From: Actinomyces capricornis
GTDB taxonomy: Bacteria; Actinomycetota; Actinomycetes; Actinomycetales; Actinomycetaceae
NCBI RefSeq assembly: GCF_019974135.1
Contig: NZ_AP025017.1
Coordinates: 186,001-250,000 of the forward strand
Length of the DNA: 64,000 nt
Reading direction: 5' to 3'
Shown: positions 25,992 to 35,333 of the stretch, piece by piece
Layout of the letters: each line of letters starts with the position of its first letter
Position numbering within the stretch: position 1 is the stretch's first letter
The notes under the pieces: generated by a model
What the model saw: the letters and a program-made list of their open reading frames with translations, nothing else
Told to the model about the DNA's origin: nothing
Database searches by the model: none
Program-made: the position numbers and the translations under genes

Positions 25992-27314
25992 TCACAGGGG
26001 CGCGACGATATCGACCCAGACCAGGATGAGCGCCATGACGATGAGCAGGCCGAAGACCACCTGGCCCACGGGGATGAGCCGGGCGGTGTCCACCGGGCCG
26101 GGGTCGGGGCGGCCCTTGGCCCTGGCGATGGCGCGGCGCAGGCCCTCCCAGCAGGCTCCGGCCACATGCCCCCCGTCCAGGGGCAGCAGGGGGATGAGGT
26201 TGAAGGCGAACAGCGCCAGGTTGAGCCCGCCCAGGAGGCTGAGCATGAGGAAGACGCGCACGGAGAAGGCCACCGTGCCCTGCCCGGCCTCCGCGCTGGA
26301 GGCCTGGCCCGCCACGCGCCCCAGGCCCACCAGGCCGATGAGGCCCTCCGCGTTGCGCTCCTCCAGGCCCAGGCCCGCCGCGACGGCGTGGTAGAGGCCC
26401 ACGGGGAGGGTGGCGATGGCCTTGAGGGTGCCGCCCACGGCCTGGCCCACGACGGCGGGCACCTGGGAGGCGGGCAGGCGCTGGGTGCCGATGACGGGGC
26501 TGACGCCCACGAAGGGCCGCTTCTCGGTGACGACGGCGCCCGAGTCGTCGGTGACCGGCATGCCCTGGTCATCGCGGAGGGGGCGCTCGACCTCCACCGG
26601 GGTGAGGCTCACGCTCTGCCGGCGGCCGTCGCGCTCGATGTCGACCTGCGCGGGCCGGGTGCCGCCATCGGCGATGGCCTGCTGGACCTGGGCCCAGGTG
26701 GTCACCGGGGTGCCGTTCCAGGCGCGGATGGTGTCCCCGGCCCTCAAGCCCGCCTGCGCGGCCGGTGAGGCCGGGTCCTCCTCGGAGCACTCGGCCCCGG
26801 CATGGGCCGTCACGCAGGGCGCGACAGTGGACAGGGTAGAGGTGCGGGCCGGTGGGCCCACGACGGCGAAGGCGATGGTCAGGAGCACGACCCCCAGGAC
26901 CAGGTTGGTCAGGATCCCCCCGGCCATGACCACGAGCTTGCGCGGAACACTGAGCCGGTAGAAGGCGCGGTGCTCCTGGCCGGGCTCGATCTCCTCCAGG
27001 GCCTCGGCGCGGGCCTGGCCCACCGCTCCCAGCTCGCCGTTCTTGTCGCGCTTGTCGGGGCGCGCGGGGTTCTCCGGGGGGAGCATGCCCACGAGCTTGA
27101 CGTAGCCGCCCAGCCAGATGGCCTTGACGCCGTACTCGGTCTCCCCGCGCCTGATCGACCAGACCCGGGGGCCGAAGCCGATGAAGTACTCGGTCACCTT
27201 CACCCCGAAGCGCTTGGCGGGGATCATGTGCCCCAGCTCGTGCAGGGCCACGGACAGGCCGATGCCGATGATGAGGATGACGATGCCCAGGGCGTAGGCC
27301 AGGGTCTGGGTCAT
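25992..27314 (-). CDS. rip1: Site-2 protease / RseP-type intramembrane metalloprotease
   Basis: 440 residues from the ATG at 27314, whose bases overlap the dxr stop (ATGA). The zinc motif HELGH is at residues 25-29 in the first membrane segment; a PDZ domain follows (AQAGLRAGDTIRAWNGTPVTTWAQVQ) and the second catalytic motif LDGGHVAG lies in the last third. Homologues cut anti-sigma factors within the membrane after a first cleavage outside. An insertion of acidic/charged residues around 95-125 is longer than usual. An upstream in-frame extension overlapping dxr further is not supported. Confidence 0.94.
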   Translation of the reverse strand: MTQTLAYALGIVILIIGIGLSVALHELGHMIPAKRFGVKVTEYFIGFGPRVWSIRRGETEYGVKAIWLGGYVKLVGMLPPENPARPDKRDKNGELGAVGQARAEALEEIEPGQEHRAFYRLSVPRKLVVMAGGILTNLVLGVVLLTIAFAVVGPPARTSTLSTVAPCVTAHAGAECSEEDPASPAAQAGLRAGDTIRAWNGTPVTTWAQVQQAIADGGTRPAQVDIERDGRRQSVSLTPVEVERPLRDDQGMPVTDDSGAVVTEKRPFVGVSPVIGTQRLPASQVPAVVGQAVGGTLKAIATLPVGLYHAVAAGLGLEERNAEGLIGLVGLGRVAGQASSAEAGQGTVAFSVRVFLMLSLLGGLNLALFAFNLIPLLPLDGGHVAGACWEGLRRAIARAKGRPDPGPVDTARLIPVGQVVFGLLIVMALILVWVDIVAPL

Positions 27315-28606
27315 GAGGCTCCTTGCGTGCGGGTGCGGGCGATGAGCTCCTCGGCGCGGGCGCGCGCCCACTGCTCCGCCTCCAGGACCTCCTCAAGGCC
27401 CGGGGCGGCCAGGCCCTCGTGCTCCTGGAGGACCTGGGCGCTGATCTCCACGATGTCCAGCCACTCCAGGCCCCCGGCCAGGAAGGCGGCCACGGCCTGC
27501 TCGTTGGCGGCGTTGAGCACCGCGGGGTGGGTGGCCGAGGCCTCCACGGCGCGGCGGGCCAGGGCCACGGCGGGGAAGGCGGCGTCGTCGAGGGGCTCGA
27601 AGTCCCAGGCCAGTGGCGTGCTCCAGTCGTTGGGGGCCACGAGGCCGGACAGGTCGGGGCGCTGGGGCCAGGTCAGGCCCAGGGCGATGGGCAGTCGCAT
27701 ATCAGGCGGGGAGGCCTGGGCGATGGTGGCCCCGTCGCGGAACTCCACCATGGAGTGGATGACGGACTGGGGGTGGACGACGACCTCGATGTCGGCGGGG
27801 TCGACGTCGAAGAGCAGGTGGGCCTCGATGAGCTCCAGGCCCTTGTTGATGAGGGTGGAGGAGTTGATGGTGACCACCGGCCCCATGGCCCAGGTGGGGT
27901 GGGCCAGGGCCGCGTCGGCGCCCACACCCACCAGCTCCTGGCGGCTGCGGCCGCGGAAGGGGCCCCCCGAGGCGGTCAGGATGAGGCGGCGCACCTCGCT
28001 GCGGCCCGAGAGCACCGGGCTGGTCAGGCCCTTCTCGTGGCGCCCACTGGCCAGGGCCTGGGCGATGGCGGAGTGCTCGGAGTCCACCGGGACCACCTGG
28101 CCCGGGCGCCTGAGCGCGGCGCGCACCAGGGCCCCGCCCACGACGAGGGACTCCTTGTTGGCCAGGGCCAGGCGGGCGCCGGTGCGCAGGGCCGCCAGGG
28201 TCGGCAGGAGCCCCACGGAGCCGGTGATGCCGTTGAGGACGGTGTCGCCCTCGCCCAGGGCGGCGGCCTCGATGATCTGGGTGGCGGCGCTCGGGCCGGT
28301 GAGGATGGTGGTGACCGGGTCGGGGCGGCCCAGGCGCTGGGAGGCCGCCGCCAGGGCGCGGCGCAGGTCCCCCTCCGCCGCCCCAGCCGTCCCTGCCGTC
28401 TGGGCCGGGCCCCCCGGGGCGCTGATGGCCACCAGGGGGACGCCGAAGCGCACGGCCTGCTCGGCCAGGAGGTCGAGGCGTCCTCCCCCGGCGGCCAGGG
28501 CGGCCAGGGCCGGGGCCCGGTCGCCCAGGCGGGTGAGGACCTCCAGGGCCTGGGTGCCGATGGAGCCGGTGGAGCCCAGCAGAACCAGGCGGCCGGGATC
28601 GGTCAT
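27311..28606 (-). CDS. dxr: 1-deoxy-D-xylulose 5-phosphate reductoisomerase
   Basis: 431 residues from ATG 28606. It forms methylerythritol phosphate with NADPH, the committed step of the MEP route. LLGSTGSIGTQALEVL is the nucleotide-binding loop; the metal/substrate region contains VVPVDSEHSAIAQAL and LILTASGGPFRG; WAMGPVVTINSSTLINKGLELIEAH follows. A Pro/Gly insertion (GPAQTAGTAGAAEGD) near residue 75 is longer than in close relatives. An upstream start at 28675 is possible but adds a Cys-rich stretch unlike the family. Coupled to rip1. Confidence 0.96.
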   Translation of the reverse strand: MTDPGRLVLLGSTGSIGTQALEVLTRLGDRAPALAALAAGGGRLDLLAEQAVRFGVPLVAISAPGGPAQTAGTAGAAEGDLRRALAAASQRLGRPDPVTTILTGPSAATQIIEAAALGEGDTVLNGITGSVGLLPTLAALRTGARLALANKESLVVGGALVRAALRRPGQVVPVDSEHSAIAQALASGRHEKGLTSPVLSGRSEVRRLILTASGGPFRGRSRQELVGVGADAALAHPTWAMGPVVTINSSTLINKGLELIEAHLLFDVDPADIEVVVHPQSVIHSMVEFRDGATIAQASPPDMRLPIALGLTWPQRPDLSGLVAPNDWSTPLAWDFEPLDDAAFPAVALARRAVEASATHPAVLNAANEQAVAAFLAGGLEWLDIVEISAQVLQEHEGLAAPGLEEVLEAEQWARARAEELIARTRTQGAS

Positions 28607-28622
28607 ACAGTGGGGGGCCGGA

Positions 28623-29168
28623 TCACTCAACGGACAGCAGCACCTCGACGACGCGGGCCAGGTAGCGGTCCACACTGGACTCCTCGTAGGCCTTGGAGCC
28701 GCGGGCGGCGCGGAAGACCGCCCCGCGCACCTCGGCGGAGGTCAGGGTGGTGTCGGAGTCGAAGTAGCCGGCGATGCGGTCCATGAGGGCATCGACGTCG
28801 GCCTTGGAGTAGCCCTGGCGGCCCGCGGGGGCGAAGCGCTCGCCGATGGGGCGCAGCAGGCGCGGGTAGAGGGTGGTGGCCAGCTGGGTGACCTGGTCCA
28901 TCCAGGCCTGGCGGCCGTGCTGGGCCACGAAGCTGGCGCGTCGGCGCTGGAGGAAGGCGGCCTCGAGGCGGTCCAGGGCGGCGTCGACCGCCACCGGCTG
29001 GTAACCGCCGGGCACGACGTCGAAGGCGACCGTGCGCACGCCCTCAGAGTCCATCTCGTTGAGCTCACCGGCGTCGTAGATCTCACGGGCCGTCTCGAAG
29101 TAGCGGTCGACCTGCTCGGGGCGGTAGCCCGGTCGCAGGAGCGCCGACTTGGGGAACATGCTGCTCAT
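28623..29168 (-). CDS. DivIVA-domain protein
   Basis: 181 residues. Two copies of the DivIVA-type motif are visible: [20 protein letters not shown] at residues 5-24 and [18 protein letters not shown] at 117-134. It lacks the long coiled coil of true DivIVA/Wag31, so it is not the polar scaffold itself. The gene overlaps rlmN by four bases and precedes dxr by 16 bases, so it is in the same transcript. Proteins with this pair of motifs are common in actinobacteria and unassigned; a cell-envelope role is a guess. Confidence 0.82.
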   Translation of the reverse strand: MSSMFPKSALLRPGYRPEQVDRYFETAREIYDAGELNEMDSEGVRTVAFDVVPGGYQPVAVDAALDRLEAAFLQRRRASFVAQHGRQAWMDQVTQLATTLYPRLLRPIGERFAPAGRQGYSKADVDALMDRIAGYFDSDTTLTSAEVRGAVFRAARGSKAYEESSVDRYLARVVEVLLSVE

Positions 29169-30433
29169 CGCGTCTTAGCCTTCTCCTGGTTGAGTACCTC
29201 GGTCGCCAACTGGCCGCAGGCGCCGTCGATGTCACTGCCACGAGTGTCCCGCACCGTGGTGGTGATGCCTGCACGACGCAGCGTATCGACAAAAGTATCC
29301 TGGACCCCGGGCTCGGAGCAGGTCCAGATGGAGCCCGGTGTGGGATTGAGCGGGATGGGGTTGACGTGGGCCCATCCGCTGCCCCGCCGATTGAGCTCAT
29401 CGGCGAGCATCTGGGCGCGCCAGGCGTGGTCGTTCATGTCCTTGATGAGGGCGTACTCGATGGACACGCGCCTGCCGGTGGTGCGGAAGTAGTCGTGGGC
29501 GGCGTCGAGCAGCTCACCGACCTTCCACTTGGAGTTGACCGGGATGAGCTCGTCGCGCAGCTCGTCGTCGGGGGCGTGCAGCGAGACGGCCAGGGTGACG
29601 GGCATGCCCTCGCCGGCCAGCCTGCGGATGAGGGGCACCAGGCCCACGGTGGAGACGGTCACGCCGCGGGCGGACAGGCCGAAGCCGTGGGGGGCGGGGT
29701 CAATGAGCCGGTGGAGGGCGGCCACGACGCTCTTGTAGTTGATCATCGGCTCGCCCATGCCCATGAAGACCACGTTGGACAGGCGCGCCGGTCCTCCCGT
29801 CAGGCCGCCGTCGGCGGACAGGCGGGCGGCATGGCGCACCTGCTCGATGATCTCGGCGGTGGACAGGTTGCGGGTCAGCCCCATCTGGCCGGTGGCGCAG
29901 AAGGGGCAGGCCATGCCGCAGCCGGCCTGGGAGGAGACGCACAGGGTGGTGCGGTCCTTGTAGCGCATGAGGACCGACTCCACGCGCACGCCGTCGTGCA
30001 GCTCCCACAGGTGCTTGATGGTGCGCCCGCCGTCGGCGCGCAGGGCCCGCACCTCGTGGATGAGCTCGGGCAGGAGCTCGGCGCACAGCTGCTCGCGCTG
30101 GCCGGCGGGCAGGTCGGTCATCTCGGCGGCGTCGCGGGTCAGGTGGGTGAAGTAGTGGCGTGAGAGCTGGTCGGCGCGGAAGCCCGGCAGCCCGGAGTCC
30201 TTCAGGGCGGCCTTGCGCCCGGCCAGGTCGAGGTCGGCCAGGTGGCGGGGGGCCTTGCCCCGTGCCGGGGGGACCGCGAAGGACAGGCGGGGGCGGGCGT
30301 CGGGGCTGGTGGCGCCCTCGGGGGGCTGGTCGGTGGGCAGCACCTGCACCTCACCGGGGCGCGGCCGCGCCGGGGCGCGCCGGATGGCCACGGGCTCGGG
30401 GCGGCCGGTGCGCGGAGTGCGGGCGGGGCTCAC
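29165..30433 (-). CDS. rlmN: Dual-specificity 23S rRNA/tRNA adenine-C2 methyltransferase
   Basis: 422 residues. Radical-SAM enzyme with the cluster motif [15 protein letters not shown] and the methyl-carrying Cys near the C-terminus ([16 protein letters not shown]). It modifies A2503 in 23S rRNA and A37 of some tRNAs, supporting decoding accuracy. The N-terminal ~65 residues are Pro/Arg-rich and probably disordered; conserved sequence begins near [14 protein letters not shown], so a downstream start is possible. The TGA overlaps the ATG of the DivIVA-domain gene. Confidence 0.95.
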   Translation of the reverse strand: MSPARTPRTGRPEPVAIRRAPARPRPGEVQVLPTDQPPEGATSPDARPRLSFAVPPARGKAPRHLADLDLAGRKAALKDSGLPGFRADQLSRHYFTHLTRDAAEMTDLPAGQREQLCAELLPELIHEVRALRADGGRTIKHLWELHDGVRVESVLMRYKDRTTLCVSSQAGCGMACPFCATGQMGLTRNLSTAEIIEQVRHAARLSADGGLTGGPARLSNVVFMGMGEPMINYKSVVAALHRLIDPAPHGFGLSARGVTVSTVGLVPLIRRLAGEGMPVTLAVSLHAPDDELRDELIPVNSKWKVGELLDAAHDYFRTTGRRVSIEYALIKDMNDHAWRAQMLADELNRRGSGWAHVNPIPLNPTPGSIWTCSEPGVQDTFVDTLRRAGITTTVRDTRGSDIDGACGQLATEVLNQEKAKTR

Positions 30434-30521
30434 GGGCGCTTCCTTTCCGTTGCGGATGGGGTCGTGGTGGGCGGGCAGGGCCGCGGTGCCAGCGGCTCCT
30501 GCGCCCGCGCCGCCAGGAGGC

Positions 30522-31451
30522 CTAAAGGACCAGGAGGCTGAAGACGTAGACGACGGGGGCCGCCACCAGGATGGAGTCCAGCCTGTCCATGATGCCCCCG
30601 TGCCCCGGCAGGAGGGTACCCATGTCCTTCAGGCCCAGGTCACGTTTGAGCAGCGACTCGCCCAGGTCCCCCAGGGTGGAGACCACCACGATGCCGGCGC
30701 CCAGGGCGGCGCCGGCCCACAGGGGCCCGCCCATGAGGTGCATGGCTCCCACCCCGGCGCCCACGGTGGCCAGCAGGGAGCCGATGAATCCCTCCCAGGA
30801 CTTCTTGGGCGACACGGAGGGGGCCATCGGGTGGCGCCCCAGGGTCACCCCCACCAGCCATCCCCCGGTGTCGTTGGCCACCGGCAGGCCGATGAGCAGG
30901 AGGACCTTGGCCATCCCCTGGTCCTGGGCGGTCAGCAGGACGGCGTAGCCGGCCAGGAAGGGCAGGTAGGTGGCGGCGAAGACGGAGGCGACGGCGGAGG
31001 CCGAGCGGGAGCGGCGCACGACGTCGTGGGCGTCGGTGCGCGGCACGTCCACGCCCGCCTCCTCCAGGGCGGTGCCGGTGTCGGCCTCGGCCTGGTCCAT
31101 GAAGCTCCACAGCACGCAGGCCCCGGCGGTGGCCGCGTAGGCGCCGAAGGCCGCCTCGGCCCCCACCTGCCAGGCGCTCACCGCGATCCCCAGGGTTCCC
31201 AGCCACAGAGGGGCCAGGGGCAGGCGGATGCCCTTGCGGGCGAAGGCGGCGGCCAGCTCCCACAGCGCCCCGCAGACGGCGATGACCGCGACCAGGACGA
31301 AGAGGATCGTGTCGACCATGAGCGGCACCACCACCAGGGCGATGAGGAGGGCGGAGACCGCCAGGGCGGCGGGCAGGTTGCGCCCGGCCCTGCCGGTGGC
31401 GGGCAGGGGGTCGCGGTTGCGCGTGGGGCGCGGGCTCAGCATGGTGCTCAC
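30522..31451 (-). CDS. cdsA: Phosphatidate cytidylyltransferase
   Basis: 309 residues. Integral membrane enzyme making CDP-diacylglycerol from phosphatidate and CTP. About eight hydrophobic segments; the family signature occupies [21 protein letters not shown] and continues to [21 protein letters not shown] followed by [16 protein letters not shown] near the C-terminus. The start is 52 bases after frr, in the usual pyrH-frr-cdsA order. The first 25 residues are charged and vary in this family. Confidence 0.95.
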   Translation of the reverse strand: MSTMLSPRPTRNRDPLPATGRAGRNLPAALAVSALLIALVVVPLMVDTILFVLVAVIAVCGALWELAAAFARKGIRLPLAPLWLGTLGIAVSAWQVGAEAAFGAYAATAGACVLWSFMDQAEADTGTALEEAGVDVPRTDAHDVVRRSRSASAVASVFAATYLPFLAGYAVLLTAQDQGMAKVLLLIGLPVANDTGGWLVGVTLGRHPMAPSVSPKKSWEGFIGSLLATVGAGVGAMHLMGGPLWAGAALGAGIVVVSTLGDLGESLLKRDLGLKDMGTLLPGHGGIMDRLDSILVAAPVVYVFSLLVL

Positions 31452-31503
31452 GGGCTGATCGTCAGGGGTGCGGGTGGTGCTCGGTGCTGGCGGGCCGGTG
31501 GGC

Positions 31504-32061
31504 TCAGACCTCCAGCAGCTCGCCCTCCTTGGTGGCCAGGGCGGCGTCGATCTGCTCCACGAAGCGCTTGGTCAGGGCGTCCAGTTCGCCCTCGGCGCGC
31601 TTGACCTCATCCTCCCCGGCCTCGCCGTCCTTCTTGATGGCCTCCAGCTCCTTCTTGGCCTTGCCGCGGATGCCGCGGACCTGGACGCGGGAGTCCTCGG
31701 CCCGGGAGCGGGCGAGCTTGACGTAGTCCTTGCGCCGCTCCTCGGTCAGGGCCGGGAGGTTGACGCGGATGACGGTGCCGTCGTCGGTGGGGTTGACGCC
31801 CAGGTCGGACTCGCGGATCGCGGTGACGACGTCCTTCATGGCGGAGCGGTCGAAGGGGCTGACCAGGACGGTGCGGGCCTCGGGGATGGTGATGGAGGCC
31901 AGCTGCTGGAGCGGGGTGGGGGCGCCGTAGTAGTCCACCATGATCCCGTTGAACATGGAGGGGTTGGCGCGGCCGGTGCGGATGGAGGCCAGTTCGCGGA
32001 CGGCGGCCTCCAGGGCCTTGTCCATCTTGTCCTCTGCCTCGAGCATGACGTCGTCGATCAT
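31504..32061 (-). CDS. frr: Ribosome recycling factor
   Basis: 185 residues from the ATG at 32061, with AAGGAAG seven bases upstream; a longer frame to 32148 has no ribosome site and is not used. The hinged two-domain protein is recognised by LASIRTGRANPSMFNGIMVDYYGAPTPL split over residues 24-52, by INLPPLTEERRK-type VNLPALTEERRKDYVKLAR, and by VRGIRGKAKKELEAIKKDG. It splits post-termination ribosomes together with EF-G. Lies between pyrH and cdsA. Confidence 0.97.
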   Translation of the reverse strand: MIDDVMLEAEDKMDKALEAAVRELASIRTGRANPSMFNGIMVDYYGAPTPLQQLASITIPEARTVLVSPFDRSAMKDVVTAIRESDLGVNPTDDGTVIRVNLPALTEERRKDYVKLARSRAEDSRVQVRGIRGKAKKELEAIKKDGEAGEDEVKRAEGELDALTKRFVEQIDAALATKEGELLEV

Positions 32062-32113
32062 GGTGCTTCCTTGTTCGCGTGGGTGGTGGCTGGTGGTGGT
32101 GGGGGCGGGGCCC

Positions 32114-32866
32114 TCAGTCCTTGCTGACGAGCGTGCCGATCCTCTCACCCAGCAGGGCGCGGGTGATGTTGCCCGGCTCCCCCATGCCGAAGACGCGCAT
32201 GGACAGGCCGTTGTCGCGGCACAGGGCGAAGGCGGAGGCGTCGACCACCTGGAGGCCCTCGACCAGGGCCCGCTCGTAGGTCAGGTAGTCCAGGAGCTCG
32301 GCGCTGGGGTCCTTGCGGGGGTCGGCGGTGTAGACGCCGTCGACGCCGTTCTTGCCCACGAGGAGCTCGTCGCAGTGGGTCTCCAGGGCGCGCTGGGCCG
32401 AGACGGTGTCGGTGGAGAAGTAGGGCAGGCCGGCGCCGGCCCCGAAGACCACGACGCGCCCCTTCTCCATGTGTCGGATGGCGCGCAGCGGCACGTAGCT
32501 CTCAGCGACCTGGCCCATGGCGATAGCCGTCTGGACCCGGGCGGGGGTCCCGGCCTTCTCGATGAAGTCCTGGAGGGCCAGGGCGTTCATGACGGTGCCG
32601 AGCATGCCCATGTAGTCGGCCCGGGCCCGGTCCATGCCGCGGGCGGAGAGCTCGGCGCCGCGGAAGAAGTTGCCCCCGCCCACGACGACGGAGACCTGGA
32701 CCCCCTGGGCCACGGCCTGGGCGATCTGCTGGGCGGCGTCGGCCACAACGTCGGGGTCGAGTCCCACCGCCCCGCCTCCGAAGACCTCGCCGGAGAGCTT
32801 GAGGAGCACTCGGCGGGGATGCTGTCCGTGAGCAACGCGGTCGTCGCGTTCCGGGGACTCACTCAT
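32114..32866 (-). CDS. pyrH: UMP kinase
   Basis: 250 residues. Amino-acid-kinase fold with the N-terminal [11 protein letters not shown], the [39 protein letters not shown] region in four consecutive stretches, and the late [21 protein letters not shown]. It makes UDP from UMP and is regulated by GTP/UTP in bacteria. A TAGGCT -10 box 50 bases upstream suggests its own promoter, separate from tsf, from which a strong hairpin divides it. Confidence 0.96.
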   Translation of the reverse strand: MSESPERDDRVAHGQHPRRVLLKLSGEVFGGGAVGLDPDVVADAAQQIAQAVAQGVQVSVVVGGGNFFRGAELSARGMDRARADYMGMLGTVMNALALQDFIEKAGTPARVQTAIAMGQVAESYVPLRAIRHMEKGRVVVFGAGAGLPYFSTDTVSAQRALETHCDELLVGKNGVDGVYTADPRKDPSAELLDYLTYERALVEGLQVVDASAFALCRDNGLSMRVFGMGEPGNITRALLGERIGTLVSKD

Positions 32867-32915
32867 GGGCGGGGCCTCCTGGGTCTGGTTGCTGTGGTGC
32901 TCAGGCGCTCGGGAC

Positions 32916-32945
32916 AGCCTACCGCGTTCGGCCGCCGCCGAACGC
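32916..32945 (-). promoter_or_regulatory. pyrH promoter with adjoining palindrome
   Basis: TAGGCT on the minus strand (32921-32916) is a plausible -10. Just upstream, GCGTTCGGC (32924-32932) and GCCGAACGC (32937-32945) form a perfect 9-bp inverted repeat with a four-base spacer over the region where the polymerase would bind, so it could be an operator. No -35 is clear. Confidence 0.35.
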
Positions 32946-33033
32946 CCCCGCGGGGCCCGACCGCACCCGACGCGCTCGACCGGCCCAGCGCTGCGGGCGG
33001 CCGGGCCCTCGGCGAGAACGCCTCATTGACTGA

Positions 33034-33069
33034 AGGAGCGGGTGAGCACAGGTGTGCTCACCCGCTCCT
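33034..33069 (-). terminator. tsf terminator
   Basis: Perfect 16-bp stem, AGGAGCGGGTGAGCAC with GTGCTCACCCGCTCCT, and a four-base loop. It begins 19 bases beyond the tsf stop, followed on the minus strand by a weak T-rich stretch (TTCAGTC). Confidence 0.8.
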
Positions 33070-33087
33070 GTCAGGAACCGGCTGGGA

Positions 33088-33927
33088 TCAGGCGCCGACG
33101 CGGAAGCGCACGAAGCCGATGAGCTCGCCGCCAGTGGCCTCGACCACCTTGCCGACGGTGGTCTTGGGGTCCTTGGCGAAGGCCTGCTCGACCAGCACGT
33201 TCTCCTTGAAGAAGCCGCCCAGGCGCCCCTCGACGATCTTGGGGATGGCCTTCTCGGGCTTGCCCTCGGCGCGGGTGGTCTCCTCGGCGATGGCGCGCTC
33301 CTTGTCCACGACCTCGGCGGGAACGTCCTCGCGGGTGGCGTAGGCCGGGGAGTAGGCGGCGATGTGCATGGCCACGTCGTGGGCGGCCTCAGCGGCCGCC
33401 TCGTCGGTGCCCACGAGCACGCCGACCTGGGCGGGCAGGTCGGGGTTGGTGCGGTGCAGGTAGAGCTCGACCTTGGGGGCCTCGATGCGGCCCACGCGGC
33501 GCACGACGATCTTCTCGCCGATGACGGCCTGCATGCCGTCGGTGAGGTCCTTGACGCTCGAGCCGTCGACCTCGACCTCGGCCAGGGCCTCGGCGTCCTG
33601 GGCACCGGAGTCCAGGGCGGCGGTGAGGACCTGCTCGGCGTAGTCGAGGAACTTCTGGTTCTTGGCCACGAAGTCGGTCTCGGCGTTGATCTCGACCAGG
33701 ACGCCGACCTGGCCCTTGTCGGTGTCCACGACGCGGGCGGCGATGAGGCCGGCCGAGGCGCTGCGGCCCTCGCGCTTGGCGATGCCCTTGAGTCCCTTGA
33801 CGCGGATGATCTCGATGGCCTTCTCGGTGTCGCCGCCGGCCTCGTCGAGGGCCTTCTTGACGTCGAGCATGCCGGCGCCGGTCTGCTCGCGCAGCGCCTT
33901 GATGTCAGCGGTGGTGTAGTTCGCCAT
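33088..33927 (-). CDS. tsf: Elongation factor Ts
   Basis: 279 residues from the ATG at 33927 with AGGAG seven bases upstream. EF-Ts recycles EF-Tu-GDP. The N-terminal UBA-like domain MANYTTADIKALREQTGAGM and the following DVKKALDEAGGDTEKAIE are diagnostic, as is the TDFVAKN signature (ETDFVAKNQKFLDYAEQV). A longer reading frame upstream passes through the intergenic gap and is rejected. Transcribed with rpsB and ended by the 33034-33069 hairpin. Confidence 0.97.
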   Translation of the reverse strand: MANYTTADIKALREQTGAGMLDVKKALDEAGGDTEKAIEIIRVKGLKGIAKREGRSASAGLIAARVVDTDKGQVGVLVEINAETDFVAKNQKFLDYAEQVLTAALDSGAQDAEALAEVEVDGSSVKDLTDGMQAVIGEKIVVRRVGRIEAPKVELYLHRTNPDLPAQVGVLVGTDEAAAEAAHDVAMHIAAYSPAYATREDVPAEVVDKERAIAEETTRAEGKPEKAIPKIVEGRLGGFFKENVLVEQAFAKDPKTTVGKVVEATGGELIGFVRFRVGA

Positions 33928-33976
33928 GTATGTCTCCTGGAGAATCTGTGACGGGGATGGTGTGCGTGGGAGGCGC

Positions 33977-34864
33977 TCAGGCCTGCTCGGCGCCCGCGGC
34001 GGGGGCCTCGGCGGCGGGAGCCTCAGCAGCAGCGACCGGCTCGGCGGCGGGGGCCTGGGCGGCAGCGGCGTCGGCGGCCTCAGCACCGGCGAGGAGCTCG
34101 GCCTCCCACTCGGGCAGCGGCTCGGCCTCGGGGGCGGCGACCTCGGCCTCCTCACCGGTGCGCACGCGGCCCCCGGAGCGGGCCAGCAGGCCCTCGGCGG
34201 TGGCGTCGGCGACGACGCGGGTCAGCAGGCTCACGGCGCGGATGGCGTCGTCGTTGCCGGGAATGCCGTAGGTGGCCTCGTCGGGGTCGCAGTTGGTGTC
34301 GAGGATGGCGATGACGGGGATGCCGAGCTTCTGGGCCTCGGAGATGGCCAGGTGCTCCTTCTTGGTGTCCACCACCCACACGGCGGCGGGGAGCTTGTTC
34401 ATGTCGCGGATTCCGCCCAGGGTGCGCTGGAGCTTGTCCTTCTCGCGGCGCATCATGAGCAGCTCCTTCTTGGTGCGGCCCGAGCCGGCCACATCGTCGA
34501 AGTCGATCTGCTCGAGCTCCTTCATGCGGTCCAGGCGGGCGCGCACGGTGGAGAAGTTGGTGAGCATGCCGCCCAGCCAGCGCTGGTTGACGTAGGGCAT
34601 GCCCACGCGCTGGGCCTGCTCGGCCACGGCGGCCTGCGCCTGCTTCTTGGTGCCGACGAACAGGATGTTCCCGCCGCGGGCGACGATCTCCTTGATGAAG
34701 TCGTAGGCGGTGTTGATGCCCTCGATGGACTGCTGGAGGTCGATGATGTAGATGCCGTTGCGCTCGGTGAGGATGAAGCGCTTCATCTTGGGGTTCCAGC
34801 GGCGGGTCTGGTGCCCGAAGTGGACACCGCTGTCCAGGAGCTGGCGCATGGTGACGACGGCCAT
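33977..34864 (-). CDS. rpsB: 30S ribosomal protein S2
   Basis: 295 residues from the ATG at 34864 with AGGA upstream. Signatures are [47 protein letters not shown] and [28 protein letters not shown] in order. The last ~55 residues are an Ala/Glu/Pro-rich tail beyond the conserved core, a length seen in some actinobacteria. First gene of rpsB-tsf, preceded by a long structured leader. Confidence 0.97.
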   Translation of the reverse strand: MAVVTMRQLLDSGVHFGHQTRRWNPKMKRFILTERNGIYIIDLQQSIEGINTAYDFIKEIVARGGNILFVGTKKQAQAAVAEQAQRVGMPYVNQRWLGGMLTNFSTVRARLDRMKELEQIDFDDVAGSGRTKKELLMMRREKDKLQRTLGGIRDMNKLPAAVWVVDTKKEHLAISEAQKLGIPVIAILDTNCDPDEATYGIPGNDDAIRAVSLLTRVVADATAEGLLARSGGRVRTGEEAEVAAPEAEPLPEWEAELLAGAEAADAAAAQAPAAEPVAAAEAPAAEAPAAGAEQA

Positions 34865-34915
34865 GACGGTCCTTCCGTGCGTGCCGAGAGGTTGCTCGGC
34901 GCGCGTGTCATTCGG

Positions 34916-34946
34916 GGGACGTGATCCGCCGGAGCGGCGGCGTCCC
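34916..34946 (-). promoter_or_regulatory. Hairpin in the rpsB leader
   Basis: GGGACG (34916-34921) pairs with CGTCCC (34941-34946), and inside it CCGCCG (34926-34931) pairs with CGGCGG (34935-34940) around a GAG loop; four unpaired bases bulge on one side. It sits about 52 bases before the rpsB ATG and has no U tract. Position fits the autoregulatory leader known for S2 operons, but sequence identity with known S2 elements is not established. Confidence 0.4.
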
Positions 34947-35162
34947 ATGTGGTGTGTTTTCTGGTTGCCCCCGCGTGGTGCGCCGGTGGCAGGCTGGGCC
35001 TGCCCGGTGGCTGCGGGGCCTGGTGCCCGCGACGCGCAACCGCCCGTCCTCCGGGGAGGGCGGGACCGCGGCTGCGTCATCCGGAAGGGACATCCCGAGG
35101 GCTCGGGTGCGGGCACGCGAAGTCAGCCCCTGCGGCCCACGGCCGATTCAGTTCCGGCGCGA

Positions 35163-35190
35163 CCCGCAGAAAGCTGCGGGGGCGAGGCTA
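35163..35190 (-). promoter_or_regulatory. Putative rpsB-tsf promoter and 5-prime hairpin
   Basis: TAGCCT on minus (35190-35185) would start transcription near 35178. The first transcribed bases CCCGCAG and CTGCGGG (35180-35174 and 35169-35163) form a 7-bp stem with a four-base loop at the very 5-prime end, which could protect the transcript. Confidence 0.4.
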
Positions 35191-35333
35191 CCACAGGGCA
35201 CGGCGCCATCAGGAGGCCTCTTCCGCGGAATACGGAGTCGTCCCGGTCACCACAGGCGGCACTCCTGCACTCCTTGTCCACAGGGCTGATCGGCCGGCGT
35301 GCACCCGGGCCCTGTGCGCTCGATGGTGGGCCC

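Larger units (their letters stand above)
34865..35333. other. 469-bp gap holding the rpsB leader
   Basis: No protein gene is supported here. It holds a -10-like box on the minus strand (35185-35190), a hairpin near the predicted transcript start, a larger hairpin close to rpsB, and the short upstream region of the M23 gene on plus. The length of the rpsB leader, about 310 bases, is unusual among the genes of this window. Confidence 0.6.

Noticed and set aside
24063..26768. A 901-codon frame opposite ispG and rip1
   Set aside because: Spans three real genes in antisense, His/Gly-rich composition typical of a shadow.
28607..28675. Longer N-terminus for dxr
   Set aside because: The extra residues are Cys/Trp-rich and precede the normal MTDPGRLVLLGSTGSIG start.
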